Source of the DNA: Chloridium humicola
Lineage: Eukaryota; Ascomycota; Sordariomycetes; Chaetosphaeriales; Chaetosphaeriaceae
Reading direction: 5' to 3'
Length of the DNA: 64,000 bases
NCBI GenBank assembly: GCA_027569505.1
Contig: JAPDFF010000002.1
Location: 1,054,001 to 1,118,000, forward strand
Below the pieces are notes generated by a model. It searched no databases, was not told where the DNA came from, and saw nothing but the letters and a program-made list of their open reading frames with translations. A program made the translations under genes and the position numbers. Below, one piece after another: positions 20,707 to 31,303 of this stretch. Within the stretch, counting starts at the first letter, position 1, and every line of letters starts with the position of its first letter.

Positions 20707-23406
20707 ATGGCCTCAAACTTGCAGGTCCGGAGTGCGGACTTCTCCACCAGCAAACAAAAGGCGGTCGAAGATGCGAAGAAAATGCAGGCGGTTGTCGAGG
20801 AAGAATGTAACAGGGCAGGAAAAGACGTCCCTCCGTATCTCCTTCAGGAGCTGATCGGAAAGGGGAACTACGGTCGGGTCTACAAGGCAACAGACCTGAA
20901 GACGAAAGCGATCGTCGCCGTCAAGATTATCAACATCGAAGAAGGCGACAAGGAGAATCCGAAGTTCTTCGACACATACAGCGAGTTCATGAAAGAGTTT
21001 TCGGCGCTCAAGCTCCTCAGCGACAGTGGGGCAAAAAACATCAACCTTACCCTCGATGCCCTCCCAGTCGGTCACGCCATGTGGATGGTCACCGAGTACT
21101 GCGCAGGCGGAAGCGTTTCTACTCTGATGAAGCCCACACCCGGCGGGCTGCAAGAGAAATGGATTATTCCGATCCTACGAGAGGTGGCAGAGGCCATTTT
21201 TTGGGTTCACAAGGAGGGCATCATTCACCGCGACATCAAGTGCGCCAATGTGTTAGTCACCGAGGCGGGCAGCGTCCAGCTATGCGACTTTGGCGTCGCC
21301 GGCGTTATCGAATCCAAACTGGACAAGCGCACCACTTTCATCGGCACACTGAACTGGATGGCCCCGGAACTATTCGACCACGTCCCTTCCTACAGCACGC
21401 CAGTCGACATTTGGGCTTTTGGCTCCCTGGTGTACGAGATGGCGTCAGGCCTTCCTCCGAACGCCGGGTTCAACATGCAACAGGTCGGCCAAAACATCAA
21501 GCACCACTCTCCTCGACTGAAGGGCGATCAATACTCGGATCAGATCAAGGACCTGGTGGCCTTTTGTCTCGTTGAAAATCCGGCGAAACGGCCAACCATT
21601 CAACAAATCCAGCGCCACCCCTACATCTTCAATACCAGCGACGCCTACCCAGCCGCATCTCTCGCCAACCTCGTCAAGGCATACAAGATGTGGGAAGCAC
21701 GGGGAGGCATCAGAAAGTCCCTGTTCGGCCAGTTTGGCGCCGAAGGGCCATCCGACTACCCTTCAGGAGGCATGAACCAAGACGAGTGGAACTTTAGTAC
21801 CACCATCGACTTCGACCGGCAGGTGATGAACACGGATGCCCAGGCGGTCTACGACGTCTATGGCACCAACGTCGACTTTGAGTTTGACGAACAGACCTCC
21901 CGCCCGGCCAAGCCCAAGCAGCGTCGGCGGCCTCCACCGCAGTTGCAACAGCCTCTCAAGGCGCCACTTGAGAAGGTGTTTGATCCCAATACCATCTCCA
22001 ACTACGAGGACAACTCGCGGGAATATTATGGCAGAGCTCCACCCCCTCCCATGTCGACCAGCTCCGATCTCCCTCTTCGAGACGATTCCCTCCATTCAAC
22101 CCTCCGCGAATCTCTTATTGATCTCGACGCATCTATCCACCCAGCCGCTCGCGAGTCTCTCATTGACCTCGATGCCTCCATCCACCCAGCCGCTCGCGAA
22201 TCTCTCATTGATCTTGACGCATCCCTCCATGACGGAGGTGATCTCTCTCAGTTCGTCGACATGGCGACTATCCGAGCAGGCATGCGTGCCCCGAGCGACG
22301 ACGACATGGACGAAGCCAACGATTTAAACAGACCACCGTTGAGCGATCCCGCGGACTTTAATCCCAACCGTCGCACACAGGAGTGGAAGTTCCCCTCCAT
22401 GGCTCCGCCGGCATCCGCCAACCCCAAGACGTCAAAGTTTCCATTCAACGAGGGGCGATCCGATTCCATCTCGCGGCCCCCTCTTATTCACCACCCCACC
22501 GAACCAGTTGGCTTTCTAGCCGACCCCTACGATCTCATGCCCCCCGGGGGCCAAGACCACCGTGCTTCTATGAGCAGCCTGATCGACCTCGACGAAGGCC
22601 TCGTCATGCCAGAGCTCGCCCGCCCATCAACAGCCAACTCGGACGTCGCGTCAGTAACCGGCTCAGACATCGGCGGCGCGAACCCGTTCGACCTTGAGAA
22701 GCACGCCTCCCTCCTCTACCAACCACCCACAGCCCAACAAATCGGCATGCGCGAACCATCCATCTATGTCTCAGACGACAGCGATTTTGCCCGCTTCTCC
22801 AAAGATAACGACAACATCCACCAACACTCCGGCCTCGATTTCAACTCCGCCGGTGCCCCCAACGGCTTCGGCGGGTCTCGTTCCGTCTCCCACTCCCGCT
22901 CGACCAGCTACGACGACGACAGCTACTCAGTCAGCGGCTACGACTCCGCCGCCGAGTACCTCACGATGGGCATGAGCGGCAGCGGCGGTGGCGGCGGCAT
23001 GTCCACCCCACCTCCCGGGCCGATGATGAGCATCACGGACCGACGCAGCCGGGCGCGCACCAGGGGACGATCGCGGTCGGGCGCAAGCCAGAGCAGCGTC
23101 AACAACAACAACTACAACAACAACAACTCCCAACTGCAACACCCCAGAATTGCGGCGATGAACGGCTCGGTTTCGTCCGCGGCCGGGATGGGCCTGGGGT
23201 TGATGGAGGGGTTTAACCCGGAGGCGAGCGTGGCGCCGCCCGCGGCGAGGGTCATGCACGGCGCGGCGGGCAGGGAGCAGGTGCGGGAGGAGGTGATGCG
23301 GTTGATTGCGAGCTTTCAGGAGCAGCTGGGGGCGACGAATGCGTACATCTCGGCGCTGCCGGTGAGGACGGGGAGGAGGGGGAGTGAGGTTGGGTATGCT
23401 GGTTGA
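20707..23406 (+). CDS. Germinal-centre (STE20-type) kinase with long disordered tail (899 aa)
   Basis: Single-exon serine/threonine kinase. The kinase domain covers about residues 49-295: glycine loop IGKGNYGRVYKA, VAVKII lysine, catalytic loop HRDIKCANVL, DFG in LCDFGVAG, and the GTLNWMAPELF activation segment typical of germinal-centre kinases. It is related to the fungal SID-1/MST-1 group acting in septation and polarity; I cannot say which member. The tail (about 340-899) is disordered, with Pro/Ser/Gly-rich and Asn-rich tracts. It contains three tandem 15-residue repeats (RESLIDLDASIHPAA) and a fourth SLIDLDE later. LIDLD matches the clathrin-box pattern. A short helix at the C-terminus (EQVREEVMRLIASFQEQLG) is conserved-looking. 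Confidence 0.93.
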   Translation: MASNLQVRSADFSTSKQKAVEDAKKMQAVVEEECNRAGKDVPPYLLQELIGKGNYGRVYKATDLKTKAIVAVKIINIEEGDKENPKFFDTYSEFMKEFSALKLLSDSGAKNINLTLDALPVGHAMWMVTEYCAGGSVSTLMKPTPGGLQEKWIIPILREVAEAIFWVHKEGIIHRDIKCANVLVTEAGSVQLCDFGVAGVIESKLDKRTTFIGTLNWMAPELFDHVPSYSTPVDIWAFGSLVYEMASGLPPNAGFNMQQVGQNIKHHSPRLKGDQYSDQIKDLVAFCLVENPAKRPTIQQIQRHPYIFNTSDAYPAASLANLVKAYKMWEARGGIRKSLFGQFGAEGPSDYPSGGMNQDEWNFSTTIDFDRQVMNTDAQAVYDVYGTNVDFEFDEQTSRPAKPKQRRRPPPQLQQPLKAPLEKVFDPNTISNYEDNSREYYGRAPPPPMSTSSDLPLRDDSLHSTLRESLIDLDASIHPAARESLIDLDASIHPAARESLIDLDASLHDGGDLSQFVDMATIRAGMRAPSDDDMDEANDLNRPPLSDPADFNPNRRTQEWKFPSMAPPASANPKTSKFPFNEGRSDSISRPPLIHHPTEPVGFLADPYDLMPPGGQDHRASMSSLIDLDEGLVMPELARPSTANSDVASVTGSDIGGANPFDLEKHASLLYQPPTAQQIGMREPSIYVSDDSDFARFSKDNDNIHQHSGLDFNSAGAPNGFGGSRSVSHSRSTSYDDDSYSVSGYDSAAEYLTMGMSGSGGGGGMSTPPPGPMMSITDRRSRARTRGRSRSGASQSSVNNNNYNNNNSQLQHPRIAAMNGSVSSAAGMGLGLMEGFNPEASVAPPAARVMHGAAGREQVREEVMRLIASFQEQLGATNAYISALPVRTGRRGSEVGYAG
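22105..22239 (+). repeat. 45-bp coding minisatellite, three copies, in the kinase tail
   Basis: Copies at 22105-22149, 22150-22194 and 22195-22239 (the last degenerate). They encode RESLIDLDASIHPAA twice and RESLIDLDASLHDGG once. Third-position differences between copies show the protein repeat is kept while the DNA diverges. Confidence 0.85.
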
Positions 23407-24035
23407 GAACGCGGGGGGGGGGTGGGTGAAGTTGGGAGGAAGGGGTTTTGTTGAATGGGTTTATGGGGATGGGTTTTAATGGTTTCATGGTGACGAAGTT
23501 GCATGTAAAGGATGATATATTACCACAGACACAGCATGGTGAGCCGGCATGGCGTTGGGGTAGAGGGCGATCGATATTTCTTAGCGGTGAAAGGCTCTAT
23601 TGCTCTTACGGGGGAGTTAATCCATTTATCTTTGGCATTTCATGGGTTTCTAGAGATGGACTCTTTCGTGTTTGGTGTTGTGATGACAGGATTGCCGAGT
23701 GTTGATGGAGACGAAAATCGGGCAGCGATCAAAAGTCTGGACTCAACTTGAGGCCACAGAAAAATTTCTCCATGACTCAACTTACACTGAACTTACACCT
23801 CACCATACACCTCACCCAACCAGCCAAAACGGGCATAACACTTGCATCTCGCTCATTCCAATCGATACCGGGCTACTTCACAGCAGTCACTCTGGCGGGC
23901 ATTCCCTTGCTCCAGTTTTCTGCGCGCTGGCCCGCTGCACTTCGACATTTTCACGCTCACCTCTTACCTCACCTTCGACTTACAGCCCCACCATCCACAC
24001 CCTGCCGGCTTGTACATACCACAGCAGCAGCAAAA
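23407..24035. other. Kinase 3' flank and SUA5 leader
   Basis: 629 bp. The right part is open in frame with SUA5 from an ATG at 23772 and may encode an N-terminal extension (see SUA5). The left part is 3' flank; no other gene seen. Confidence 0.5.
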
Positions 24036-25397
24036 ATGAAGACGCGAATCCTCAAAGTGCCCCTCGAGGGCAACGATGAGTCTGCTCTCGGCTGCTGGGC
24101 ATCCACCACGCCCGACGGCAAACCAGATCTCACCACATGGGAGGTTCCCTCCTCATCCCCCCTCACCACCATCACCAACGGCACAGGTCCATCCCCATCC
24201 ACCGAAGTCGTCCTTGCCCCCCTCCGCGAAGCCGCCCATCTCCTCCGCACCTCCTCTATCCCCGTCGCCTTCCCCACCGAAACCGTCTACGGCCTCGGCG
24301 CCGACGCCACCCGCTCCGCCGCCGTCAAGGGCATCTACTCCGCCAAAGGCCGCCCCTCCGACAACCCTCTCATCGTCCACGTCAGCGACCTCTCCATGCT
24401 CCGCCGCCTCCTCTCTCCCACCACCCCCCAATCCCCAGACGACCCAGACCCCATCCCCCCAATCTACCAACCCCTCATCGCCCGCTTCTGGCCCGGCCCC
24501 CTCACCCTCCTCCTCCCCCTCCCCACCCCCTCCCCCCTCGCCCCAGAAGTAACATCCACGCTCCCCACCTTCGGCGCGCGCATGCCCGCCTCCGCCCTGG
24601 CCCGCACCCTCATCGCCCTCACCGGCTCCCCGCTCGCAGCCCCCTCCGCCAACGCCTCCACCCGCCCCAGCCCGACCACCGCGCAACACGTGCGGGACGA
24701 TTTAGAAGGTAGGATTGAATTGGTGTTGGATGGCGGGAGTTGTGATGTGGGCGTGGAGAGCACGGTGGTTGATGGGCTGTGCGAGCCGCCGGTGGTGTTG
24801 AGGCCGGGGGGGGTCGGGATGGAGGAGATTAGGGGATGTAAGGGGTGGGAGGGGGTGAGGAAGGGGTATAAGGATGGGTGCGAAGTTGGGAAGGAGGCGC
24901 CGAGGGCGCCGGGGATGAAGTATAAGCATTATAGTCCGAGGGCGAGGGTTGTGTTGTTTGAGATGGGGGGTGGAGAGAGTGTTGGGGTGGAGGGGGTTGT
25001 GCAAGGGGTGCGAGAGAGCGATGTCCAGGGGGTGATGGGGCAGGGGAAGACGGTGGGGGTTATTAGGACTGGGGGGTGGGGTGTTGCGGGGGGACTGAAG
25101 TATGTTGGTTTGGGGGGAGGTCAAGAGAAGGGGGAGGTGAATGGGGTTGCTGGGATTGGGTTTGTGGTGAGGGAGGGGACGCTGGTTGATGAGAACGGAA
25201 CGGAGGCGGGGAGGCTACTGGATGTTGATCTGGGTGAAGATGTCAAGGGGGTGGCACACGGCCTGTTTGCGGCGCTTAGAGAGCTGGACAGCCTCGGGGC
25301 GGATGTCATTTTTGTGGAGGGAGTTAGCGATGGGGATGACATCGCGGCGGCGGTCATGAACAGGCTACGGAAGGCGGCATCAGAAATCAGGGTTTAG
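24036..25397 (+). CDS. SUA5: Threonylcarbamoyl-AMP synthase Sua5 (453 aa; possible 88-aa N-terminal extension)
   Basis: Sua5 makes threonylcarbamoyl-AMP from threonine, bicarbonate and ATP for the t6A37 modification of ANN-decoding tRNAs. Single exon. The YrdC domain (about residues 65-270) shows PTETVYGLGADA, KGRPSDNPLIVH and PLAAPSANAS. A Sua5-specific C-terminal domain follows (PRAPGMKYKHYSPRARVVL onward). Start 24036 has A at -3. An in-frame ATG at 23772, in a weak context, would add 88 residues including FSARWPAALRHFHAHLLPHLRL and RLVHTTAAAK, which resemble a mitochondrial presequence. Both starts may be used, giving cytosolic and mitochondrial forms. The 3' half of the gene is unusually G-rich on this strand, but the protein stays intact. 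Confidence 0.94.
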   Translation: MKTRILKVPLEGNDESALGCWASTTPDGKPDLTTWEVPSSSPLTTITNGTGPSPSTEVVLAPLREAAHLLRTSSIPVAFPTETVYGLGADATRSAAVKGIYSAKGRPSDNPLIVHVSDLSMLRRLLSPTTPQSPDDPDPIPPIYQPLIARFWPGPLTLLLPLPTPSPLAPEVTSTLPTFGARMPASALARTLIALTGSPLAAPSANASTRPSPTTAQHVRDDLEGRIELVLDGGSCDVGVESTVVDGLCEPPVVLRPGGVGMEEIRGCKGWEGVRKGYKDGCEVGKEAPRAPGMKYKHYSPRARVVLFEMGGGESVGVEGVVQGVRESDVQGVMGQGKTVGVIRTGGWGVAGGLKYVGLGGGQEKGEVNGVAGIGFVVREGTLVDENGTEAGRLLDVDLGEDVKGVAHGLFAALRELDSLGADVIFVEGVSDGDDIAAAVMNRLRKAASEIRV

Positions 25398-25529
25398 ATA
25401 GACGCATTAGAGTCTCTCGGGAGACATAAACAACAATCCCATTGCACCAGTCTGCGACCAGATAACCCTGTCTTGCATTTGCCGGAAAACATTCTAAACT
25501 GATATCATAACCCCATACAAACCATACAC

Positions 25530-26273
25530 CTACAACCCCTGCCGCAACCAGTCCGTCAGCTTCGCCTTGCCTAGTTGCGCTAGGTTGTTGACGCCCTGCT
25601 CGCTGAACGGATCGATGCGGCTGAGGTTCACATCCTGGGAGGGCGCCTTGCTGCAGCGCTGGACGATGATGGTGGGGTCGGTCTCGAGCACGACGCCGTC
25701 GTCGCAGATCTCGTCGATGGCCAGCGACACCAGGTCGTAGTTCTCGATGATGGTGCGCTTGTCAACCGACTGCTTGAACAGCAGGTGCAGGCTGTCGCGC
25801 AGGGCCAGCAGCACGTTGTACAGCAGGATCTCGTTGTCGTCGAGGCTGCCGACCACGTACAGCGCCACGTCCGACTCCATCTTGTACAGCACGATCCGGT
25901 TGTCGAAGAGCAGAATATCGCCCGTCTGCTTGGCCGTCTTTTGGAGGAGCGCCTTCTCGAAGCGGGTCTGGGCGGTCTTGTCGGGGTACGGGTTGGAGGA
26001 GGCCGCGGGGGCTGCGTGTGTGTCAGTGTTGACTCGGGAGACGAGGGGGTGAGACTGAGGGTTGGGAATCTGGTGGGGGGCGCATACAGGCTCCTGCGTG
26101 ACTCGGGGCCTGGTGAGGCGGTGTGTAGTACTTTGTGAATATCCGCGACCCGTCCTCGCTGGAGAGGATTACTGGCAACGGCGTTAGCTTGCGCCGGGGG
26201 AGTATTGGAGGGGGGTGTTGCGCCTGGACGTACAGATAGCGTTGACGCTATACAGCGACATTCCCGGCGACAT
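25530..26273 (-). CDS. RET3: Coatomer zeta subunit (201 aa)
   Basis: Zeta-COP is the small longin-like subunit of the COPI coat, paired with gamma-COP, for Golgi-to-ER transport. Three exons: 26273-26234, 26171-26088 and 26011-25530. The start MSPGMSLYSVNAILILSS and SEDGSRIFTKYYTPPH are the family N-terminus; DNRIVLYKMESDVALYVVG and ENEILLYN-like sequence (DDNEILLYNVLLALRDSL) form the core fold. The central exon junctions fall in the variable linker. Length is normal. Divergent from MCM4 over 445 bp. Confidence 0.95.
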
Positions 26274-26506
26274 GTTGGGCAATATGTTGTAGTCTCAACT
26301 CGTGAATGGCGTTGAAAAGTGTAAATCGTCTCTCGGAGTGGGCGCAATGGGCGGGTATCGTGGTGTCGGAGGTCTTGGTGTGGCTCAGGGTGCTGCTCCT
26401 TGAAGTTGTGGAGAAGTCGCTGCGATGTGGCTCGACCTCAAAATGCCCCACAGTAGACAGTACGTACCGTACAGGGGTTTAAATGGGATTTCGTGGACCC
26501 CTGTCG

Positions 26507-26545
26507 ACGCGTAAAGTGGTTGGCCCAAGACGCGATCTTTCGCGT
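26507..26545. promoter_or_regulatory. MCB-type (ACGCGT) cluster in the RET3/MCM4 divergent promoter
   Basis: ACGCGT at 26507-26512, then ACGCGA at 26530-26535 and TTTCGCGT at 26538-26545. The cluster is about 175-210 bp upstream of the MCM4 start. ACGCGT is the known Mlu I cell-cycle box bound by MBF in yeasts. Its role here is inferred from the downstream gene. Confidence 0.6.
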
Positions 26546-26718
26546 GTCGCTTTTTTCAGGTTGCTCTGCTTGCTTTTGCTTTGCTGCTTTGGTCCCCGCT
26601 TCTCCTGTCAACATCAACACTCAACACCCACCACCATCACCACCCTCACCACCCCGCCTTCACCACACCTGCTGCTACGAGACAAATTCGAATCAGTCAC
26701 ACAGCGACAACGACCACA

Positions 26719-29700
26719 ATGTCGTCGCCGTCCAAAAGATCAACAAGGAGCAGTGCGACGCCCCAGCGGACAACTCGATCCTCCCAGCAAGAGAGCAGCC
26801 CCGCCCCGGCTGGCCCCTCCAATGCCGCTACCAGGACTCCCCGCCAGACGAGGTCGTCGCAGCTGGCCTCCAGTCCGCTGTTCTATCAGTCCTCGTCCCC
26901 TGCCCCGGGCGCCAACAGGGCTTCCTCTCCCCTTCGCCAGATGAGCAACAGCCAAAGCACAGCACAGAATGCCCCCAGCTCGCCCCTGCGACAGCAGACT
27001 GAGACGCAAAGCGCCGGCGATCGCACCCCCCGCGCGAGCAACGCGCTCATTGGAGGTGAGCTTTTCGCTGCTCTGATGTGCTGGGCGGCGACTAACCAAC
27101 TGCACAGACTCGTCTCCCATCCGCTACGATCCCAGCTCGAGCCCTGGCCACCAGCTCACCCAGCAGTCCGACCTTCGCAGCGACAGCAGCGCGCTCTTCG
27201 TGAGCTCCCAGAGATCTGCCAATCTTAGGGCCCACCGGGGTGATATCAACCCAGATGTTATCAGGACCCCGCGCATGCCGCGGCGCATTATTCTTGACGA
27301 CGCCGGCAGAGTCGTCCGTGACGGCTCCACTCTTGGTTCAGATGCCGCCTCGTTTGCGAACAACAACCCCCAAACCTCGGAGGCGGATGCCCTCGGCGGG
27401 CCGAGCCGGAGCCTTGTCTGGGGCACAACTGTCTCCCTCGAGGACTCCTTCGCCTCGTTCAGGGACTTCCTCAAGAACTTCACCAGGAAATACCGCATGT
27501 GGGCAGATGGCGCCTCCGAGGCCGACACAAACATGAACGACGAAGCCAACTCAAAGACGTACTGGGAAGCCATGGAGAACATGCTGCTTCTCGGCACGAA
27601 CAAACTTTACTTGGACCTCCGGGATCTCAAGGCTTACCCGCGGACCGTGAAGCTGTGGCACCAGTGCCAGGCCTACCCGACCGAGATTATTCCCGTCATG
27701 GACCAGTGCGTCCACGACTGCATGATTGAGCTTGCCCAAGCAGAAATGGTCAGCCAGCGGGCAGCCTCGCAGAAAACGTCTGCCCCCGCCCCCCAGGCCT
27801 CCCAGAGCTCTGAACTCGGCTTCCCCAGCTCGGATCGCGGCGAGGACCCGCCCACTCCCCGGCCGAACCAGCGGGAGCAGCTGACCCTCGAGGACCAGGT
27901 CATCAAGCAGCAGTATCTGGTCCGCCCGTGGGGTCTGGACAAGTCCATCAACCTGCGGGACCTCAACCCCTCCGACATGGACAAGCTCATCGCCATCAAA
28001 GGTCTTGTCATTCGCGCCACCCCTGTAATTCCCGACATGAAGCAAGCCTTCTTCAAGTGCAGCGTCTGCGGCCACTCTGTCGCCATTGACCTCGACCGTG
28101 GCAAGATCCGGGAGCCGACCGAGTGCCCGCGCGCTCGCTGCAAGCAGAAGAACTCGATGCAGATTATCCACAACCGCTGCGCCTTCGAGGACAAGCAGGT
28201 CATCAAGCTGCAGGAGACTCCCGATGCGGTGCCCGCTGGCCAGACACCCCATTCTGTGTCTGTCTGTGTCTACAACGAACTGGTCGACTTCTGCAAGGCT
28301 GGTGACCGTGTCGAGCTTACCGGTATCTACAAGGTCACTCCGGTGCGTGTCAACCCGCGGATGAGGACGGTCAAGAGCGTGCACAAGACCTACGTCGACG
28401 TCGTCCACGTGCAGAAGGTTGACAGGAAGAGGATGGGCGTGGATCCGTCTACTCTGGAGCTCGCTGAGGAGGAAGAGGCGCACGTCAGCGGCCAGAGCCT
28501 CGACGAGATCAAGAAAGTGACCCCTGAGGAGGAGGAGAAGATCAAGGCGACGGCCGCTCGCCCTGACATCTACGACCTCCTTTCCCGTTCGCTCGCCCCC
28601 TCGATCTACGAGATGGATGACGTCAAGAAGGGTATCCTTCTGCAGCTGTTCGGCGGCACCAACAAGACCTTCGAGAAGGGAGCCAGCCCCAAGTACCGCG
28701 GAGACATCAACGTACTGCTGTGCGGCGACCCGTCTACATCCAAGTCTCAGCTTTTGTCCTATATCCACAGGATTGCGCCCCGCGGCGTTTACACCAGCGG
28801 CAAGGGTTCTTCGGCCGTCGGTCTGACCGCCTACGTGACCCGCGACCCTGAGACGCGGCAGCTGGTCCTCGAGTCAGGCGCGCTGGTCCTCTCTGACGGA
28901 GGCGTGTGCTGCATCGACGAATTCGACAAGATGAATGACTCCACCCGCTCTGTTCTGCACGAAGTGATGGAACAGCAGACCGTGTCTGTGGCCAAGGCGG
29001 GCATCATCACGACGCTCAACGCCAGGACAAGCATCCTCGCTTCCGCCAACCCGATCGGCAGTCGCTACAACCCGGACCTCTCTGTCCCGCAGAACATCGA
29101 CCTACCGCCGACGCTGCTGTCCCGTTTCGACCTGGTCTACCTCATCCTCGACCGCGTCGACGAGAAGGCAGACCAGCGGCTGGCGCGCCATCTGCTATCT
29201 ATGTACCTCGAGGACAAGCCCGAATCAGCCCAAACCAACGCCGACATTCTGGTAAGCCCCCCCACCCCCCCTTCCCCCCAACCAATTACTAACCCCTCCC
29301 CCAGCCCATCGAATTCCTCACCTCCTACATCTCCTACGCCCGCACCACCATCCACCCGACCATCACCCCGGCCGCAGGCCGCGAGCTCGTCGACGCCTAC
29401 GTCGAGATGCGCAAGCTCGGACAAGACGTGCGGGCGGCCGAGAAGCGCATCACAGCCACGACGCGGCAGCTCGAGTCGATGATCCGGCTGGCCGAGGCGC
29501 ACGCCAAGATGCGGTTGTCCGAGACGGTCACGGCCGACGACGTGCGCGAGGCCGTGCGCCTGATCAAGACGGCGCTGAAGACGGCCGCGACTGATGCGCA
29601 GGGTAGGATTGATATGAGTCTGTTGACGGAGGGGACGAGCGCGGCGGAGAGGAAGAAGAAGGCGGATATGAAGGATGCGGTGGTGAGGTTGTTGGATGAG

Positions 29701-29886
29701 ATGACTGCTGGTGGGGGTAGTGTGAAGTTTTCTGAGGTGGCAAGGAGGCTTGCTGAGGGCGCGGGCGTGCCGATTGAGCCGGGGGAGTTTGCGGAGGTGA
29801 TGAGGACTCTGGAGATGGAGGGTGCGGTGATGATCAGCGGAGAGGGGGCGAGGAAAAATATCAGGAGGGTGACGGCGAGTGTTTAA
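26719..29886 (+). CDS. MCM4: Replicative helicase subunit Mcm4 (1020 aa)
   Basis: Mcm4 is one of the six Mcm2-7 helicase subunits loaded at origins. Three exons: 26719-27055, 27108-29251 and 29305-29886. The N-terminal ~200 residues are Ser/Thr/Pro-rich with many SP and TP sites, the usual CDK/DDK target region of Mcm4. Then come the OB/zinc domain (CSVCGHS ... CPRARC), Walker A GDPSTSKSQ, Walker B CIDEFDKM and the arginine finger SRFD. The C-terminal winged helix lies in the last exon. The length and motif order fit Mcm4 rather than its paralogs. The small second intron ends in CCCCAG. Confidence 0.97.
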
Positions 29887-30065
29887 GGCTATGATGGGAT
29901 GGTATGGAAATGTAAGGCTTACGTTTCTCACTTATGGGCGTATGTGTTGATTTTCATCGGTTTCTGTCAAGACAACGCATGCCATGGGGTAACTATCGCA
30001 GACTAGGTATAATGTTCAAAAGAGTTCCCAACAAACCGCCCAACCCAGCACTCATGTCTACCAGT

Positions 30066-31303
30066 TCATATTCTCGCGCTCAACCCACCATCGGTCTCAG
30101 CGCTCCCCCTCTGCACCTCATCCTTCTGCTTCCCCTTGCCCTTATCCACCCTCTTCTCCAGCACCAACGTCGAGGTGTCAGCGACGACGGTATTAGCATC
30201 GTCACCGAAAATCATGCCCCCGTCCAACCGCCACTCCCTCAGATCATCCTCGGCATCGTTCAGGATCTGGCGCGCCTGTGACGCATGCGCGTACGGCGGC
30301 CGCACATCCCCAGGCACCACGGGGGTATCGTCCAGCAGCTGCAGCAGCCGCAAACCGTGCCGTGCCAGGATGACCTGCTTTTCGGCGCGCTCAATCGTCG
30401 CGAGGAACTCGAGCGTGTACGCCTCCTTGAGTTTCTGACGTGTCTGTCTCCCGGTTAGCCTTCTCTTCCCTCCTTGTCTCTCCGACCCAGCATCATCACC
30501 ACCAACCCCACGTTCCCCCATCCCCTCTCAAGGCGGGGGGGGGGGGAGAAAGAAAGCAGAAAACATACCACATTCCCCACCTGCGCCTCCGCCACCAAAC
30601 ACTCCGCCTCCGCCCTGACAAGCTCCTGCTCCATCGTCACCAGCCTTGCACTCTGCGGCTCCCGCCCCTTCAACTTCCCAATCTCCTCCACAAGCCTCCT
30701 CTTCCCCTCCCTACTCGGCTGCACGCTCCGCTCCGTATCCCGCACCACCTTCAACACCCGTCTGCTCTCCTCCAGCCGCCCCGCGTACGCATCTTCCTGC
30801 TCCCCGAGCTCGGAGAGCAGCACCCCGACTTTGTCACTTACATCCGAGACCGCTTCATCCCCACCCCCAGTACTGGAAGAGGTTTGTTGTTGGTGCTCGC
30901 CCCATTCCGAGAGTTGGGTGGCGATGGAGAGGCGCTCGCGCGCCGCGGACGAGTGCGCGTGGATGAGCAGGTTGGAGGACTTGATGAGGCGGTGCAGGCG
31001 CTTGGAGAGGTCGGGTTGGGTGGGGCGGCTGCGGAGGGAGGAGAGGGAGAAGGGTTTGTGGTTGTGGGAGGTTCGGGGGGCGGTGGTGGAGGTGGTGGAG
31101 GTTGTTGAGCCCGTGGTGCCGTGGGAGGAGCGGTTGGAGGAGCGGATTGAGAGGGCGCGGTTCCTGGATGCCCCGGGGGAGGGAGGTGGTTAGTTGGGGG
31201 TTTGGAGAGTGGGTGGTACGGGGGAAGGGGGGTGGGCTGGGTGAGAGAGGTACCACTGGGCAGAGAGGGAGAAGCGGTTCCCTTCAGCGCTGCGTCGGGA
31301 CAT
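30066..31303 (-). CDS. Eisosome BAR-domain protein, divergent Pil1/Lsp1 family (340 aa)
   Basis: Pil1/Lsp1 proteins build eisosomes, the furrow-like plasma membrane domains. Three exons: 31303-31254 (MSRRSAEGNRFSLSAQW), 31163-30569 and 30443-30066. The BAR core is recognised by SDVSDKVGVLLSELGEQEDAY, ASVQPSR-like SVQPSREGKRRLVEEIGKLK, LVRAEAECLVAEAQ and LLQLLDDTPVVPGD. The usual N-terminus of Pil1 (a Tyr/Arg-rich MHRTYS start) is replaced by a different one, and the middle is Ser/Thr/Gln-rich, so it is a diverged paralog. The first donor (GTACCT) is less typical, but the frame closes. Upstream a perfect TGACGTCA site lies at 31881. Confidence 0.88.

Noticed and set aside
27551..28768. Long open frame antisense to MCM4
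   Set aside because: Shadow of the MCM4 codons; no recognisable protein.
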